41,896 bases of DNA from Bacteroidota bacterium (GCA_013361065.1 JABWAK010000014.1:1-41896), one strand, 5' to 3'. Positions 26,824-36,950 are shown, counted from the stretch's first letter. The notes: generated from the sequence alone by a model not told the origin. Numbers and translations are program-made.

Positions 26824-28050
26824 TCAATTCCGCAGTAATTCCATTGTCCGGGAGACTTCGCCCGCCGAAGCGGAGTGCGGCCGTATCCCCAGGACCCTGC
26901 AGAGTAGCGGATGGACATCGATGGTCCGGATGGTACCGGTCCTGCTTCCGCTCCGGAAGGCCGGACCTCCCGCCACGAAGATACCGTGCATCTCCTGCGA
27001 TTCACTGTCGTACCCATGGCTTCCCCTGCCGTAATTGAGCAGGTCTCCGGAGGAAACGGTGGTAGGAAGGATCGACCAGCCGTTCCGTGCGAAGACCATC
27101 ACCGGAGGAATGTTCCTGTTCCTGGAGAACCGATAGGATGACGGGATATCTTTCTTCAGGAAAACCTCCGCTTTGCCGGACAAGGCACTGCGCAATTTCC
27201 TGACCAGTGCCGTGTCGCGGCCGTCCAGCGATTCCACACCGATCATCGTACCGTTCCATTGAGTGCGATATCTCTCGCCGGACAGGATATGGTCGATGCT
27301 CATGGTCCGTTCGGGAACGATCTCCGACATTCCGTGGTCCGAGACGACGATGATATTGGTGCGGTCCGCCATGGAGAGCCGCCGCAGTCCGTTGACGAGC
27401 GACCGCAGCGCACTGTCGACAACGGCGATAGCGTTATTCACCTGGGATGACGAGGGACCGGACTGATGTCCGTGGGTATCGACGGCATCGAAGTACAACA
27501 GCACAAGGTCCGGACGTTCCTTTTCCGGCAGTGCGAGCCACCGAAGCACCCCTGCCACCCGGACCGGGTATGGACGCTGCTGATCGTACGCCTCGAAGTG
27601 CTGCGGACGGCGTTGTTCATCGTTTAATTCGCTGCCCGGCCAGAAGTAACTGGCGGTGGACTTCCCGGCCTTGCGTGCGGTCTCCCACACCGCTTCGCCG
27701 GTATACCAGCGCGGGTCGCGCACTTCCACCGTATCGCTGATACGGAAGCGGCGGTTCGCGTCACGGTCCCAGAAATCATTCTGGATAATGCCATGGTCCT
27801 CGGGATACATTCCGGTGACGATCGCCAGATGGTTCGGGAAGGTCTTGGTTGGATTGACCGGCTGGAGCGACCTGGCGGTCACGCCGGCTGTGCGGAGAGA
27901 ATCCAATGTCGGCGAGAGTCCCCGCTCGATGTAGTCCCAGCGGAAGCCGTCGAACGAGATGAGGATGGTGGTCTGTTTGGATTGTGCAGTGAGAATGCAG
28001 AACTGCGTCAGGAGCAAGAACGATAACAACGAACGATGCATAGCAGTCAC
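26824..28050 (-). CDS. Secreted nucleotide pyrophosphatase/phosphodiesterase-like protein (alkaline phosphatase superfamily)
   Basis: Signal peptide; ILISFDGFRWDYIERG, NPTKTFPNHLAIVTGMYPEDHGII, VVSDHGM. Confidence 0.9.
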   Translation of the reverse strand: MTAMHRSLLSFLLLTQFCILTAQSKQTTILISFDGFRWDYIERGLSPTLDSLRTAGVTARSLQPVNPTKTFPNHLAIVTGMYPEDHGIIQNDFWDRDANRRFRISDTVEVRDPRWYTGEAVWETARKAGKSTASYFWPGSELNDEQRRPQHFEAYDQQRPYPVRVAGVLRWLALPEKERPDLVLLYFDAVDTHGHQSGPSSSQVNNAIAVVDSALRSLVNGLRRLSMADRTNIIVVSDHGMSEIVPERTMSIDHILSGERYRTQWNGTMIGVESLDGRDTALVRKLRSALSGKAEVFLKKDIPSSYRFSRNRNIPPVMVFARNGWSILPTTVSSGDLLNYGRGSHGYDSESQEMHGIFVAGGPAFRSGSRTGTIRTIDVHPLLCRVLGIRPHSASAGEVSRTMELLRN

Positions 28051-28110
28051 TCAGGGGAAAGTGAATGGTGAGCCCGAAGGCCCCCGCGATACACAAAGAT
28101 GAGATGAACG

Positions 28111-28141
28111 CCGAACGCCCCGCAGACTGCGGGGCGTTCGG
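28111..28141 (-). terminator. Strong hairpin after TonB receptor gene (no U-tract)
   Basis: CCGAACGCCCCGCA-GAC-TGCGGGGCGTTCGG, 14-bp perfect stem. Confidence 0.6.
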
Positions 28142-28154
28142 TTTGGAAGGAAGA

Positions 28155-31100
28155 TCAATTGAATGTATAGCGGATACCGAACTGGATGCGGTATACATCA
28201 TTGATACTGGCCGTCGGCTCGAAGGTGCTGCTGATCAGCTGATTCCCGATGTTGCGCAGGCGGTAAGTTGCTTTCCCGCCGACTGCCGGACGCGCGATGA
28301 GCGGCTGCGTGCTGACGAACCGTTGACCGACACCCCAATCCTTATTCAGGAGGTTCGTGACGTTGAGGATATCTGCACGGAGCTGGAGTGAGTTACGTTT
28401 CCCGAACAGATCGGTGAAGACCTCCTGGGTGATGCTGAGGTCTGCACGGAAGACCATCGGCAGGAACACCGCACCGCGTTCTGCGTACTTCCCGCGGTTG
28501 GCACTCAGGTACTCATCCTGTTTGATGTATGCTTCCCAGGCAGCTTCCTGTTGTGCTTTTGTGAAAGTGGTCGTGGTCCCGCTGATGGTGACGCTGTACT
28601 GTTCGAAATTCATCTCCGAGGCATCCCTCGGGATGTAGATCAGATCGTTGCTGGTCCCAAGGTCGCCGTTGAGATCGCCGCTGAATGTATAGCTGCCGTT
28701 GCCGAGGGTGAAACCTTCCCAGAACAGCGAGACGGTCGTTGCCCCCATGTCGAAATACTCTGCACGGTAGGATGCTGTTGCGAACACACGGTGTCCGGGC
28801 GAGGTTGCGGAGAACCCAACACCGGGATTGTTCGGATCGGTCGCGATGGCATTGTTATAGTACGAACCGGATGCGATGGAACCGGGATCGACCGTGTTCT
28901 TCGCTTCTCCGTAGTTATAGGCCATCTTCGCGAACCAGCCGTCCGCCCACGGTTTTTCGATGGCGAACGACGCGGTCCAGGAATATCCGACATCCTGATT
29001 CTTCATGACGATCGCATTGGTCACCTTATTGATGATACGGCTGGTATCGGCTGTTTTCCACCGCGGACGGTTGTCCGCACCGGCGAACAGCGTATCCGGT
29101 TTGTCGAGGTTGGCATTGATATAGTACACACCATTCACATCGGAACCGTACAGGAACTCTGCGGTAGCGACGAGGTCGAACGGCAGCTGCTGATCGACCG
29201 CGATGTTGCTTCTCCACAACTGCGGGAACTTGAACTCAGGATCCGTGAGTGCGAGTTCGTAGCTTGTTGCGGCAGCGCCGGTGGCGGTCTTCTTGTAGAA
29301 ATCAGGATTGGGATTGAACGGACGGGTCTTGATATTATCCAGCTGTTCGAATCCGGTGATCACACCATTGTTCCCGATCTGGTTGGAGATCCACACATAC
29401 GCCGGTTTGCCGGTGAAGATCCCGGTTCCGCCGCGCACCTGGGTCGTGCGGTCCCCCGTCACATCCCAGTTGAAGCCCAACCGCGGCGAGAAGAGAATAT
29501 TGGCATCCGGTAATTTATCGGTGCTGTACTTCACCGTCGCACCGGTCTCATCTTTGAAGCTGAATCCTTCCACTTCCGCATTGCGGAATCCGGTGTTCTC
29601 GAAGACGGGGACATCAAGACGAAGGCCTGCGGACAGTTTGATATCATTGGTCAGCTGCCATTCATCCTGCGCATAGACACCGGTGTACCACACTTTCAGG
29701 GGCTGGATCGGTTTCGTCTGGCCGGGAATATTCGACCAGCGGACCTGGAACCGGCGCAGCGTGCTGTCCGAGGCGGTCCGGGCAGGATTGGCGACATAGC
29801 CATTCACATCCGCATAGAAGTCATCCAGATCGTTGTAGACATAGACGCTTTGCGAGCCGGGGAAGAAGATATTCTCCGATTCGTACCGTTCAGCACTGAA
29901 GCCGAAGGTCAGATAATGCTCACCCATGGAATAGGTGAAATTATCCTGGATCTGGAGACTGCTGTACCGGAGTTCGTTGTTCGGAGTGAACGGTTCGAAT
30001 CCGAATGACGTATAGGTGGAACCGCCGCTGAGAATATCCACGAACGGGAAGAAGCTGCCGCGAGATTTACGGCTCTCATCATGGAAGGAGTAACCCACAA
30101 TAAGATTGTTGGCCATCTTGTCGCTCAGGATGGAATTCCATTCACCCACGATCGAGCGGATGTTCTCACCGATCTGATAATTGGAATTCTGGAAGTTCAT
30201 GGCCGTGGTGCTGCCCTGCCGGCTGCCGAATCCCAGAGAGCTGGAATTCGATGCCAGCACATCCGTCTCGGAGTCAAGATGGATGTATCGCATGGTCACC
30301 TTGTTCTTGTCATCAAGGTTATAATCCAATTTGGCGAGGAACCGCATCGCCGGTGTTTCGTTGTCATACCCCTGGTACGGACCCGGGTCATATCCCAATT
30401 TGGATTTCAAAAAACTGCTCAATGTATTCAGATCCGATTCAAGAACACGCGTCACATTCCCGCTCACAGTTTCTCCTCCCTTATTGGCACGGAAGGTTGT
30501 CCCGGGCTGCACCAGTGCATCACTTTCGAAATTCAGGAAGAAGAACAATTCATTCTGGATGATCGGACCGCCCAGACGGGCGCCGATCTGATTGTATTTG
30601 AATGTACCGGGATTATAGGCGAGGCTGCCGGCTTCGGTGCCGACCAGACCCTGGTGACGGTACAAATAATATGCGGAACCGGAGAGCTCATTGGTACCGC
30701 TGCGAGTGATGGAATTGATGCCGGCACCGACGAAATTGCCCTGCCGCACATCATACGGTGCGATGCTGACCTGTACCTGTTCGATCGCGTCCACAGAGAT
30801 CGGTGCCACACCGGTACGGTCGCCGGGCTGTCCCTGAAGACCGAACGAGTTGTTGAAGTAGGAACCGTCCACCGTGGTGTTGTTATAGCGGTTATCCATT
30901 CCGGCGAAGGAAGCATTGCCGCTCACCTGCGGGGTCAACCGGGCGAAATCCTGGATACGGCGGGAGATGGTCGGAAGAGCTTCGATCGCATTCCGGCTCA
31001 CGGAGGTTGCTGCACCGGTTCTGGCTGCGTTCAGGATGGCGCTTTTTTCTGCGGTCACTTCGATCGCATCCATCTGTACTTCCTCCTGGATGAGACCGAA

Positions 31101-31415
31101 ATTCTGTTTCAGGGTCTGCGACAGCTGCAGGTTGATCCCCGAACGTTCTTGTTTCGAAAATCCCAGCAGCGAGACCGTGACAGTGTACGGACCGCCCGCG
31201 CGAAGATTGGGCAGGTTGTACTGACCGTCTTCCCGAGTCGTCGTTCCATACTTGGTACCGGTCGGGACGTGGATGGCCATGACGATGGCTCCTGGTAACC
31301 CTTGTCCGTTGTTATCCTTCACAACGCCGGAGATCGCCGCCGTCGTGACACCTTGCGCGAACAGTGCGGGCGTGAGCAGCGCCAGCACCAGCAAGAGTTG
31401 TATCGCTCGTTTCAT
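28155..31415 (-). CDS. TonB-dependent receptor, Oar-like, with N-terminal carboxypeptidase regulatory-like domain
   Basis: Signal peptide, AAISGVVKDNNGQGLPGAIVMAIHVPTGTKYGTTTREDGQYNLPNLRAGGPYTVTVSLLGF, plug region VSVAPYD-like/SITRSGTNE, long beta-barrel-like region ending in IRYTFN. Confidence 0.9.
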   Translation of the reverse strand: MKRAIQLLLVLALLTPALFAQGVTTAAISGVVKDNNGQGLPGAIVMAIHVPTGTKYGTTTREDGQYNLPNLRAGGPYTVTVSLLGFSKQERSGINLQLSQTLKQNFGLIQEEVQMDAIEVTAEKSAILNAARTGAATSVSRNAIEALPTISRRIQDFARLTPQVSGNASFAGMDNRYNNTTVDGSYFNNSFGLQGQPGDRTGVAPISVDAIEQVQVSIAPYDVRQGNFVGAGINSITRSGTNELSGSAYYLYRHQGLVGTEAGSLAYNPGTFKYNQIGARLGGPIIQNELFFFLNFESDALVQPGTTFRANKGGETVSGNVTRVLESDLNTLSSFLKSKLGYDPGPYQGYDNETPAMRFLAKLDYNLDDKNKVTMRYIHLDSETDVLASNSSSLGFGSRQGSTTAMNFQNSNYQIGENIRSIVGEWNSILSDKMANNLIVGYSFHDESRKSRGSFFPFVDILSGGSTYTSFGFEPFTPNNELRYSSLQIQDNFTYSMGEHYLTFGFSAERYESENIFFPGSQSVYVYNDLDDFYADVNGYVANPARTASDSTLRRFQVRWSNIPGQTKPIQPLKVWYTGVYAQDEWQLTNDIKLSAGLRLDVPVFENTGFRNAEVEGFSFKDETGATVKYSTDKLPDANILFSPRLGFNWDVTGDRTTQVRGGTGIFTGKPAYVWISNQIGNNGVITGFEQLDNIKTRPFNPNPDFYKKTATGAAATSYELALTDPEFKFPQLWRSNIAVDQQLPFDLVATAEFLYGSDVNGVYYINANLDKPDTLFAGADNRPRWKTADTSRIINKVTNAIVMKNQDVGYSWTASFAIEKPWADGWFAKMAYNYGEAKNTVDPGSIASGSYYNNAIATDPNNPGVGFSATSPGHRVFATASYRAEYFDMGATTVSLFWEGFTLGNGSYTFSGDLNGDLGTSNDLIYIPRDASEMNFEQYSVTISGTTTTFTKAQQEAAWEAYIKQDEYLSANRGKYAERGAVFLPMVFRADLSITQEVFTDLFGKRNSLQLRADILNVTNLLNKDWGVGQRFVSTQPLIARPAVGGKATYRLRNIGNQLISSTFEPTASINDVYRIQFGIRYTFN

Positions 31416-31522
31416 AGTTTCCTCAAGATAGTGATAGTGGGGAGGATGAATTAGGGTGCACCAAAATACAAAATCACTGTTAACGGAATATTACGAATGA
31501 ACATCACGAGCGATCCGCTTCC

Positions 31523-32920
31523 CTACCGTTTCTTCTTCGATCTCCGCTCGTTCCAGAACTTCGGCAGTTCGTGGAAGAAATGGACCGACGTCCTGATACC
31601 GCCGTAGAAGTTATCGATATTCAGATGTTCATCGGGTGAGTGTGCGTTCTCATCCGGCAGCCCGAAACCGAGCAGCACCGTATCCAGACCGAGCAGTTTC
31701 TTGAACTGCACCACGATGGGGATGGACCCTCCTTCGCGCTGATAGAGCGGCTTCTTGCCGAATCCTTTCTCGAGCGCCGCCACGGCCGCTTTCACCCCGG
31801 GGGAATCGATCGGCGTGATGGCCGCTTCGCCGCCGTGATGGAGCTTCACATTCACCTTCACCGACTTGGGGGCGGTCTTTTTGATGTGGTTCACGACGAG
31901 TTTGGAGATGGTATCGGACTTCTGGTCCGGCACCAGACGGCAGGAGATCTTGGCGAATGCTTTGGACGGCAGAACGGTCTTGGCCCCTTCGCCGATATAC
32001 CCGCCCCACATACCGTTCACTTCGAGTGTGGGACGCGCCCATGTCCGCTCGAGCGTGGAGAATCCCTTCTCACCCCACAATGCATCCACCTGCAGGTCCT
32101 TCGCATAGGCTTTGTCGCTGTGCGGCAGTTTCTTATAGGCGGCGCGTTCCACGGCGGTGAGCGGACGGACATCCTTGTAGAAGCCGGGGATGTTCACTTT
32201 GTTGTTCTTGTCATGCAGTGCCGTGATGATCTCGCTCAGCGCCTGGACGGGATTGTGCACCGCTCCGCCGTACGTTCCGGAATGGAGGTCGCGGTTCGGT
32301 CCGGTCACCTCGATCTCCAGGTACGCAAGGCCGCGCAGACCGTACGCGATGGAGGGGACCCCTTTGGCATACATGGAGGAATCGGAGATGAGGACGAGGT
32401 CCGCCTTCAGCATCTGTTTGTTCTGCTTGACGAAGTCCTCGAGATTCCGGGAACCGATCTCCTCCTCCCCTTCGATGAGCATCTTGATGTTCACCGGGAG
32501 TCTCCCCTCATGCTTCATCATCGCTTCGATGCTCTTCAGGTGGATGAACACCTGGCCTTTGTCGTCGGCGGAGCCGCGTGCGAAGATGTTCTCTCCGCGG
32601 ATGGTCATCTCGAACGGCGGTGAGGTCCAGAGATTGAGCGGGTCGACCGGCTGCACATCGTAGTGTCCGTAGAGCAGCACGGTCGGTGCGCCGGGCGCGC
32701 CAAGCCATTCGCTGTACACCACCGGATGTCCGGGCGTCGGCATGATGCGGATGTTCTGCATGCCGATGGTACGCATATGGTCCGCCACCCATTCCGCACA
32801 TCGCCGGATATCTTTGGTATGATCGGACTGGGAACTGACGCTGGGGATGGCAAGGAAATCTTTGAGTTCGGAGAGGTACCGCTGGTGGTTCGCTTCGATG
32901 AAGGAGAGGATCTTTTCCAT
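31523..32920 (-). CDS. M20 family dipeptidase
   Basis: LYGHYDVQPVDPLNLWTSPPFEM, GSADDKGQVFIHLKSIEAM, EGEEEIGSRNLEDF. Start moved to MEKILSF at 32920 with AAGGAAG upstream. Confidence 0.92.
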   Translation of the reverse strand: MEKILSFIEANHQRYLSELKDFLAIPSVSSQSDHTKDIRRCAEWVADHMRTIGMQNIRIMPTPGHPVVYSEWLGAPGAPTVLLYGHYDVQPVDPLNLWTSPPFEMTIRGENIFARGSADDKGQVFIHLKSIEAMMKHEGRLPVNIKMLIEGEEEIGSRNLEDFVKQNKQMLKADLVLISDSSMYAKGVPSIAYGLRGLAYLEIEVTGPNRDLHSGTYGGAVHNPVQALSEIITALHDKNNKVNIPGFYKDVRPLTAVERAAYKKLPHSDKAYAKDLQVDALWGEKGFSTLERTWARPTLEVNGMWGGYIGEGAKTVLPSKAFAKISCRLVPDQKSDTISKLVVNHIKKTAPKSVKVNVKLHHGGEAAITPIDSPGVKAAVAALEKGFGKKPLYQREGGSIPIVVQFKKLLGLDTVLLGFGLPDENAHSPDEHLNIDNFYGGIRTSVHFFHELPKFWNERRSKKKR

Positions 32921-33003
32921 CGGGTCTTCCTTATGACAGGTGAGGAGGGGAAAAAAATCTGCGGGAATATAGCGACGGAGGACCGGAAAAGCAATCGGGA
33001 GGG

Positions 33004-33030
33004 AATAAAAAACCCGCACAAAGTGCGGGT
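33004..33030 (-). terminator. Rho-independent terminator at end of the SUF/SOD-side gene run
   Basis: Reverse strand ACCCGCAC-TTT-GTGCGGGT-TTTTTATTCC; 8-bp stem plus T-run. Confidence 0.88.
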
Positions 33031-33041
33031 GTGGGAATGCG

Positions 33042-33143
33042 TCAGAGCGCTTTCTTCTTCGAGCGCAGGGCTTTCGCCTTCTCTTTCATCTTCGTGCGTT
33101 TCTTCCGGTGCTTCTTGGTGACGCGGCGGTCTTTTTTGTTCAC
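33042..33143 (-). CDS. 33-aa highly basic protein (GTG start), possibly ribosome-associated
   Basis: Not in ORF track. GTG with AAAGGAG upstream: MNKKDRRVTKKHRKKRTKMKEKAKALRSKKKAL, stop TGA, followed by a terminator. Confidence 0.65.
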   Translation of the reverse strand: MNKKDRRVTKKHRKKRTKMKEKAKALRSKKKAL

Positions 33144-33164
33144 AACGACTCCTTTGATGATTGA

Positions 33165-33353
33165 TTATGGTTCACTGCAATTATGATAGAATCCGCACGT
33201 CGGACAGAACAGTTTACACTTGCGGCTGTCCAGTTTCGTGCCGCAATTGACGCAATAATTCCAATAATGATTGTCCGCTGCCGGGGTGATCTCGGTGATC
33301 CCGTATGACAGCAGCGACGGTATCGGCTTCGGCGTTGTCGGATCGCGGTCCAT
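33165..33353 (-). CDS. Small zinc-ribbon protein
   Basis: MDRDPTTPKPIPSLLSYGITEITPAADNHYWNYCVNCGTKLDSRKCKLFCPTCGFYHNCSEP; two CxxC pairs. Confidence 0.65.
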   Translation of the reverse strand: MDRDPTTPKPIPSLLSYGITEITPAADNHYWNYCVNCGTKLDSRKCKLFCPTCGFYHNCSEP

Positions 33354-33413
33354 TGGCGCTACTAACTTAAGGAAGTGATGAGTTGAAAGCAACAATTTTT
33401 TGTCCGGAGTGCC

Positions 33414-34049
33414 TCACTGACGGATGTAGCCGTCGTTCCGGGCGAACTCCTCGACGCTCTTCCGCGAAGACAGGAGCGGCATCACCGTCTCCAGATGCCG
33501 GACGAGGAACCGGAGCCGCTGGTTCTCGGACCGCATGGCGAGCATCGACTGCCGCTGCCGGAGGTCCATGCCGCATTTCTGTACGAGATGGAATGCCCGG
33601 CCCTTCCGGATATCCGCAGCATCCACCTTTTCCACTACGCCGGTGAAGACAGTGGTGATGAACTCGTTATGCAGCCGTACCGCCGTGATGCGCAGCTCCT
33701 CGTCGGTCTCCTCAGGAACATCCTCCAGCCAGGTGACACGCCCGCAATGATACGGATGCGGTGCATCGACGATATTCTGCAGATGGTAACGCCTCCTCCC
33801 TTCTACGACGATATCCATCCGTCCGTCCTCGTACCGTTTCACCACCTCGTGCACGGCAGCGGTGCATCCCACCGTGAGGATCTCGCTCTCCTGCAGGAGA
33901 TTGATGCCGAAGAAGGAATCCGCAATGACGGTCTCGCCGATGAGCGCTTTGTACCGTTCCTCGAAGATATGCAGATGGAGCCTGGACTGCGGAAAGAGGA
34001 CCACATTCAGCGGGAACAGCGGGAGGATCTCGGAGAGGGGTTCGGACAT
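33414..34049 (-). CDS. Lon substrate-binding (LON N-terminal) domain protein
   Basis: LPLFPLNVVLFPQSRLHLHIFEERYKALIGE; lacks the Lon ATPase and protease domains. Confidence 0.9.
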   Translation of the reverse strand: MSEPLSEILPLFPLNVVLFPQSRLHLHIFEERYKALIGETVIADSFFGINLLQESEILTVGCTAAVHEVVKRYEDGRMDIVVEGRRRYHLQNIVDAPHPYHCGRVTWLEDVPEETDEELRITAVRLHNEFITTVFTGVVEKVDAADIRKGRAFHLVQKCGMDLRQRQSMLAMRSENQRLRFLVRHLETVMPLLSSRKSVEEFARNDGYIRQ

Positions 34050-34102
34050 TGGAAAGGAAGACAGGGTCCGGGACCGTCACGGACCCGGACCCCGCCTCAT
34101 TG

Positions 34103-34843
34103 TTATTTCATCGCCTGTTCGTACCGGGCGACCACATCATCCCAGTTGATGACGCTCCAGATGGCACCGAGATAATCGGCGCGGCGGTTCTGGTACTTCA
34201 GATAGTAGGCATGTTCCCACACATCGACGCCGAGGATCGGCTTCTTGCCGTCCATGATCGGACTGTCCTGATTCGCCGTGGAAGTGATGACGAGCTTCCC
34301 GCCGTCCACGATGAGCCATGCCCAGCCGGAACCGAAGCGGCCGAGGCCGGCCTTGTTGAACTGCTCCTTGAACGCATCGAGCGAACCGAAGGTGCCGGTG
34401 AGCGCGGTGCCGAAGGCGCTGGAAGCCGGGAATGCGACATCCTTCTTGAGCTGCTGCCAGAACATGGTATGGTTCACATGTCCGCCGGCATTGTTGCGCA
34501 CGGCGCCGCGGATGGACTCGGGAACGGCCGCGAGGTTCGCGATCAGTTCCTCGGCACTCTTCGACTGGAGGTCCGCATGGTCCTTCAGCGCATTGTTCAG
34601 ATTGGTGACATAGGCAGCGTGATGCTTGCCGTGGTGGATCTCCATCGTCTTCGCATCGATGTACGGTTCGAGCGCATCGAGCGCGTAGGGTAACGGTGCC
34701 AGTTCGTGTGCCATGGGTCTCTTCTCCTTGGTGGTGGTTGATTGTTCGTGTGCAAACAGTGTGGCCGGTACGGTACCGGCGGCGATGCCGCCCAGGACGA
34801 GGGCGGATGACGTTCGGATGAATGTTCTGCGGTTCGATTCCAT
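34103..34843 (-). CDS. Superoxide dismutase (Mn/Fe family) with twin-arginine signal; possible second start at 34714
   Basis: [26 protein letters not shown] motifs [42 protein letters not shown]. Start chosen at 34843, next to the stop of the upstream gene. Confidence 0.93.
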   Translation of the reverse strand: MESNRRTFIRTSSALVLGGIAAGTVPATLFAHEQSTTTKEKRPMAHELAPLPYALDALEPYIDAKTMEIHHGKHHAAYVTNLNNALKDHADLQSKSAEELIANLAAVPESIRGAVRNNAGGHVNHTMFWQQLKKDVAFPASSAFGTALTGTFGSLDAFKEQFNKAGLGRFGSGWAWLIVDGGKLVITSTANQDSPIMDGKKPILGVDVWEHAYYLKYQNRRADYLGAIWSVINWDDVVARYEQAMK

Positions 34844-34845
34844 CG

Positions 34846-35196
34846 TCACATCCCCAGGGTCAGCCGTGCTTCTTCGCTCATCATGCTGGTCTCCCAGCGC
34901 GGTTCCCAGACGATGTTCACGTTCGCTTCGGTGACACCGGGGACCGTTTCGGATTTGTGCTTCACCTCCACCGGGATGGACTGCGCGGCAGGACATGCCG
35001 GCGAGGTGAGGGTCATCGTGATGTCGACCAGACCGCGGTCGTTCACTTCAACATTGTAGACGAGTCCCAGTTCATAGATGTTCACCGGGATCTCGGGATC
35101 GAACACGGTACGGATCTGCTCCGTCACCTGTTCCTTGATGATCATCTTTTCGATGGAGCTCAGTTGGCGTTCCGCCTGCGGAAAGGTCGCGTCCAT
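34846..35196 (-). CDS. sufT: SufT-like / DUF59 (MIP18 family) Fe-S assembly protein
   Basis: [43 protein letters not shown]; within a suf operon. Confidence 0.85.
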   Translation of the reverse strand: MDATFPQAERQLSSIEKMIIKEQVTEQIRTVFDPEIPVNIYELGLVYNVEVNDRGLVDITMTLTSPACPAAQSIPVEVKHKSETVPGVTEANVNIVWEPRWETSMMSEEARLTLGM

Positions 35197-35199
35197 GGA

Positions 35200-35673
35200 T
35201 CAGTCCTTCGCCGATTCAGTTGAGATGGTCGATTGATTGTTGGTGAGTGCGGCATTCAGCGCATGCCACGCCAGACTGGCACATTTGATGCGCGCCGGGA
35301 ACTCGCGCACACCGGCGAGCGCGCCGAGACTGCCGAGCGCCTCGATCCGTTCCTCCGACACAGGATCACCGATTTTGGTCATGATCACCGAGTGGAACTG
35401 TTCGAACAGTTCCTTCGCTTCGGCAACGGTGCGTCCTTTCACGGACGAGGTCATCATCGATGCGGAGGATTTCGAGATGGCACAGCCGTTCCCCTGGAAT
35501 CCGATGTCGGCGATGGTGTCGCCGTCCAGTTTCAGCCAGACATGATAATGGTCCCCGCAGAGCGGATTGTAGCCGTCCGCATCATGCGTGAAGAGTTCGA
35601 GCTTCCGGAAGTTCCGGGGTGTCTTGTTATGCTCCAGGATAACCTGCTGATAGAGTTCGTTCAGTTCGCTCAT
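35200..35673 (-). CDS. sufU: SufU Fe-S assembly / sulfurtransferase protein
   Basis: ILEHNKTPRNF, NPLCGD, GNGCAISKSSASMM, RIKCASLAWHAL. Confidence 0.94.
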   Translation of the reverse strand: MSELNELYQQVILEHNKTPRNFRKLELFTHDADGYNPLCGDHYHVWLKLDGDTIADIGFQGNGCAISKSSASMMTSSVKGRTVAEAKELFEQFHSVIMTKIGDPVSEERIEALGSLGALAGVREFPARIKCASLAWHALNAALTNNQSTISTESAKD

Positions 35674-36923
35674 CCGAAGATCTCCTGCACCTTCTGCAGA
35701 CCGGCCGCGAGTGCATCGAAGTCCGCTGTTCTATTATAGAGCGATATGGACGCCCGCGCCGTGGCCGGGATGCCGAACCGCTGCATCACCGGCTGTGTGC
35801 AGTGATGTCCGGTCCGTATGGCGATCCCTTCCCTGTCCAGGATCGTGCCGATATCGTGCGGGTGGGCATGTTCCAGTACGAACGAGATGACACCGGCCTT
35901 CTGTGCTGCCGTACCGATGATCCGGAGTCCGGGGATGCGTGACAAAAGCGCAGTGCCGTACTGCAGCAATTCCTGTTCATAGGCCCCGATCGCATCCAGT
36001 CCGACCGTATTGACGAAATCGATCGCCGCTCCCAGGCCGATACCGCCGACGATGTTGGGGGTGCCGGCTTCGAATTTGTACGGAAGATCGTTGAACGTGG
36101 TCCGTTCGAAGGTGACGGAACGGATCATATCCCCGCCTCCCTGATACGGCTTCATCGCATCGAGCAGTTCCTGCCTGCCGTACAGGATGCCGATGCCGGT
36201 GGGACCGAACAGCTTGTGGCCGGAGAATGCGTAGAAATCGCACTCCATCGCCCGGACATCCACTTTCGTGTGAGCAACAGCCTGCGCACCGTCCACCAGC
36301 ACTTTTGCGCCGACCGCATGTGCGGCGGTGATGATGCGGCGGACCGGATTGACCGTGCCGAGCGAGTTGGAGATCTGGACGACCGAGACGAATTTCGTCC
36401 TCGGCGAGAGCATCCGTTCGAACTCGTCCATCAGCAGTTCGCCGTTGTCATCCATCGGGATCACCCGCAGCACTGCACCGCGCTCCTCACAGATGAGCTG
36501 CCACGGAACGATGTTGGAATGGTGCTCCATCGCGGAGATGAGCACCTCATCCCCGGCCTGCAGGAAGGTCCTGCCGAAACTGGAGGCGACGAGATTGATG
36601 CCGGCGGTGGTGCCGGCAGTGAACAGGACCTCTTTGGTATCGCCGGCGTTGATGAAGTTCCTCACCTTGCCGCGCGCCTTCTCGTATTCGAACGTTGCCA
36701 CTTCGCTCAGGTGATGGACACCCCGGTGGATGTTGGCATTCTGTTCGCGGTAATAGGTCTCCTGGACCTTGAGGACCGCTTCCGGTTTCTGAGTGGTGGC
36801 TGCATTGTCCAGATAGACGAGCGGCCTGCCATGGACGGTCGTTCCCAGGATCGGGAATTCGTTCCGGATGGAATCGATGGGATATGTCGTTGAGTGCTTC
36901 GTAATGGTCTTCCTTCGGATCAT
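35670..36923 (-). CDS. sufS: Cysteine desulfurase SufS
   Basis: FPILGTTVHGRPLVYLDNAATTQKPEAV, FSGHKLFGPTGIGILYG, IAIRTGHHCTQPVMQRF. Confidence 0.95.
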   Translation of the reverse strand: MIRRKTITKHSTTYPIDSIRNEFPILGTTVHGRPLVYLDNAATTQKPEAVLKVQETYYREQNANIHRGVHHLSEVATFEYEKARGKVRNFINAGDTKEVLFTAGTTAGINLVASSFGRTFLQAGDEVLISAMEHHSNIVPWQLICEERGAVLRVIPMDDNGELLMDEFERMLSPRTKFVSVVQISNSLGTVNPVRRIITAAHAVGAKVLVDGAQAVAHTKVDVRAMECDFYAFSGHKLFGPTGIGILYGRQELLDAMKPYQGGGDMIRSVTFERTTFNDLPYKFEAGTPNIVGGIGLGAAIDFVNTVGLDAIGAYEQELLQYGTALLSRIPGLRIIGTAAQKAGVISFVLEHAHPHDIGTILDREGIAIRTGHHCTQPVMQRFGIPATARASISLYNRTADFDALAAGLQKVQEIFG

Positions 36924-36950
36924 CGGACCGATGGTGCACGGTCCGACGGA

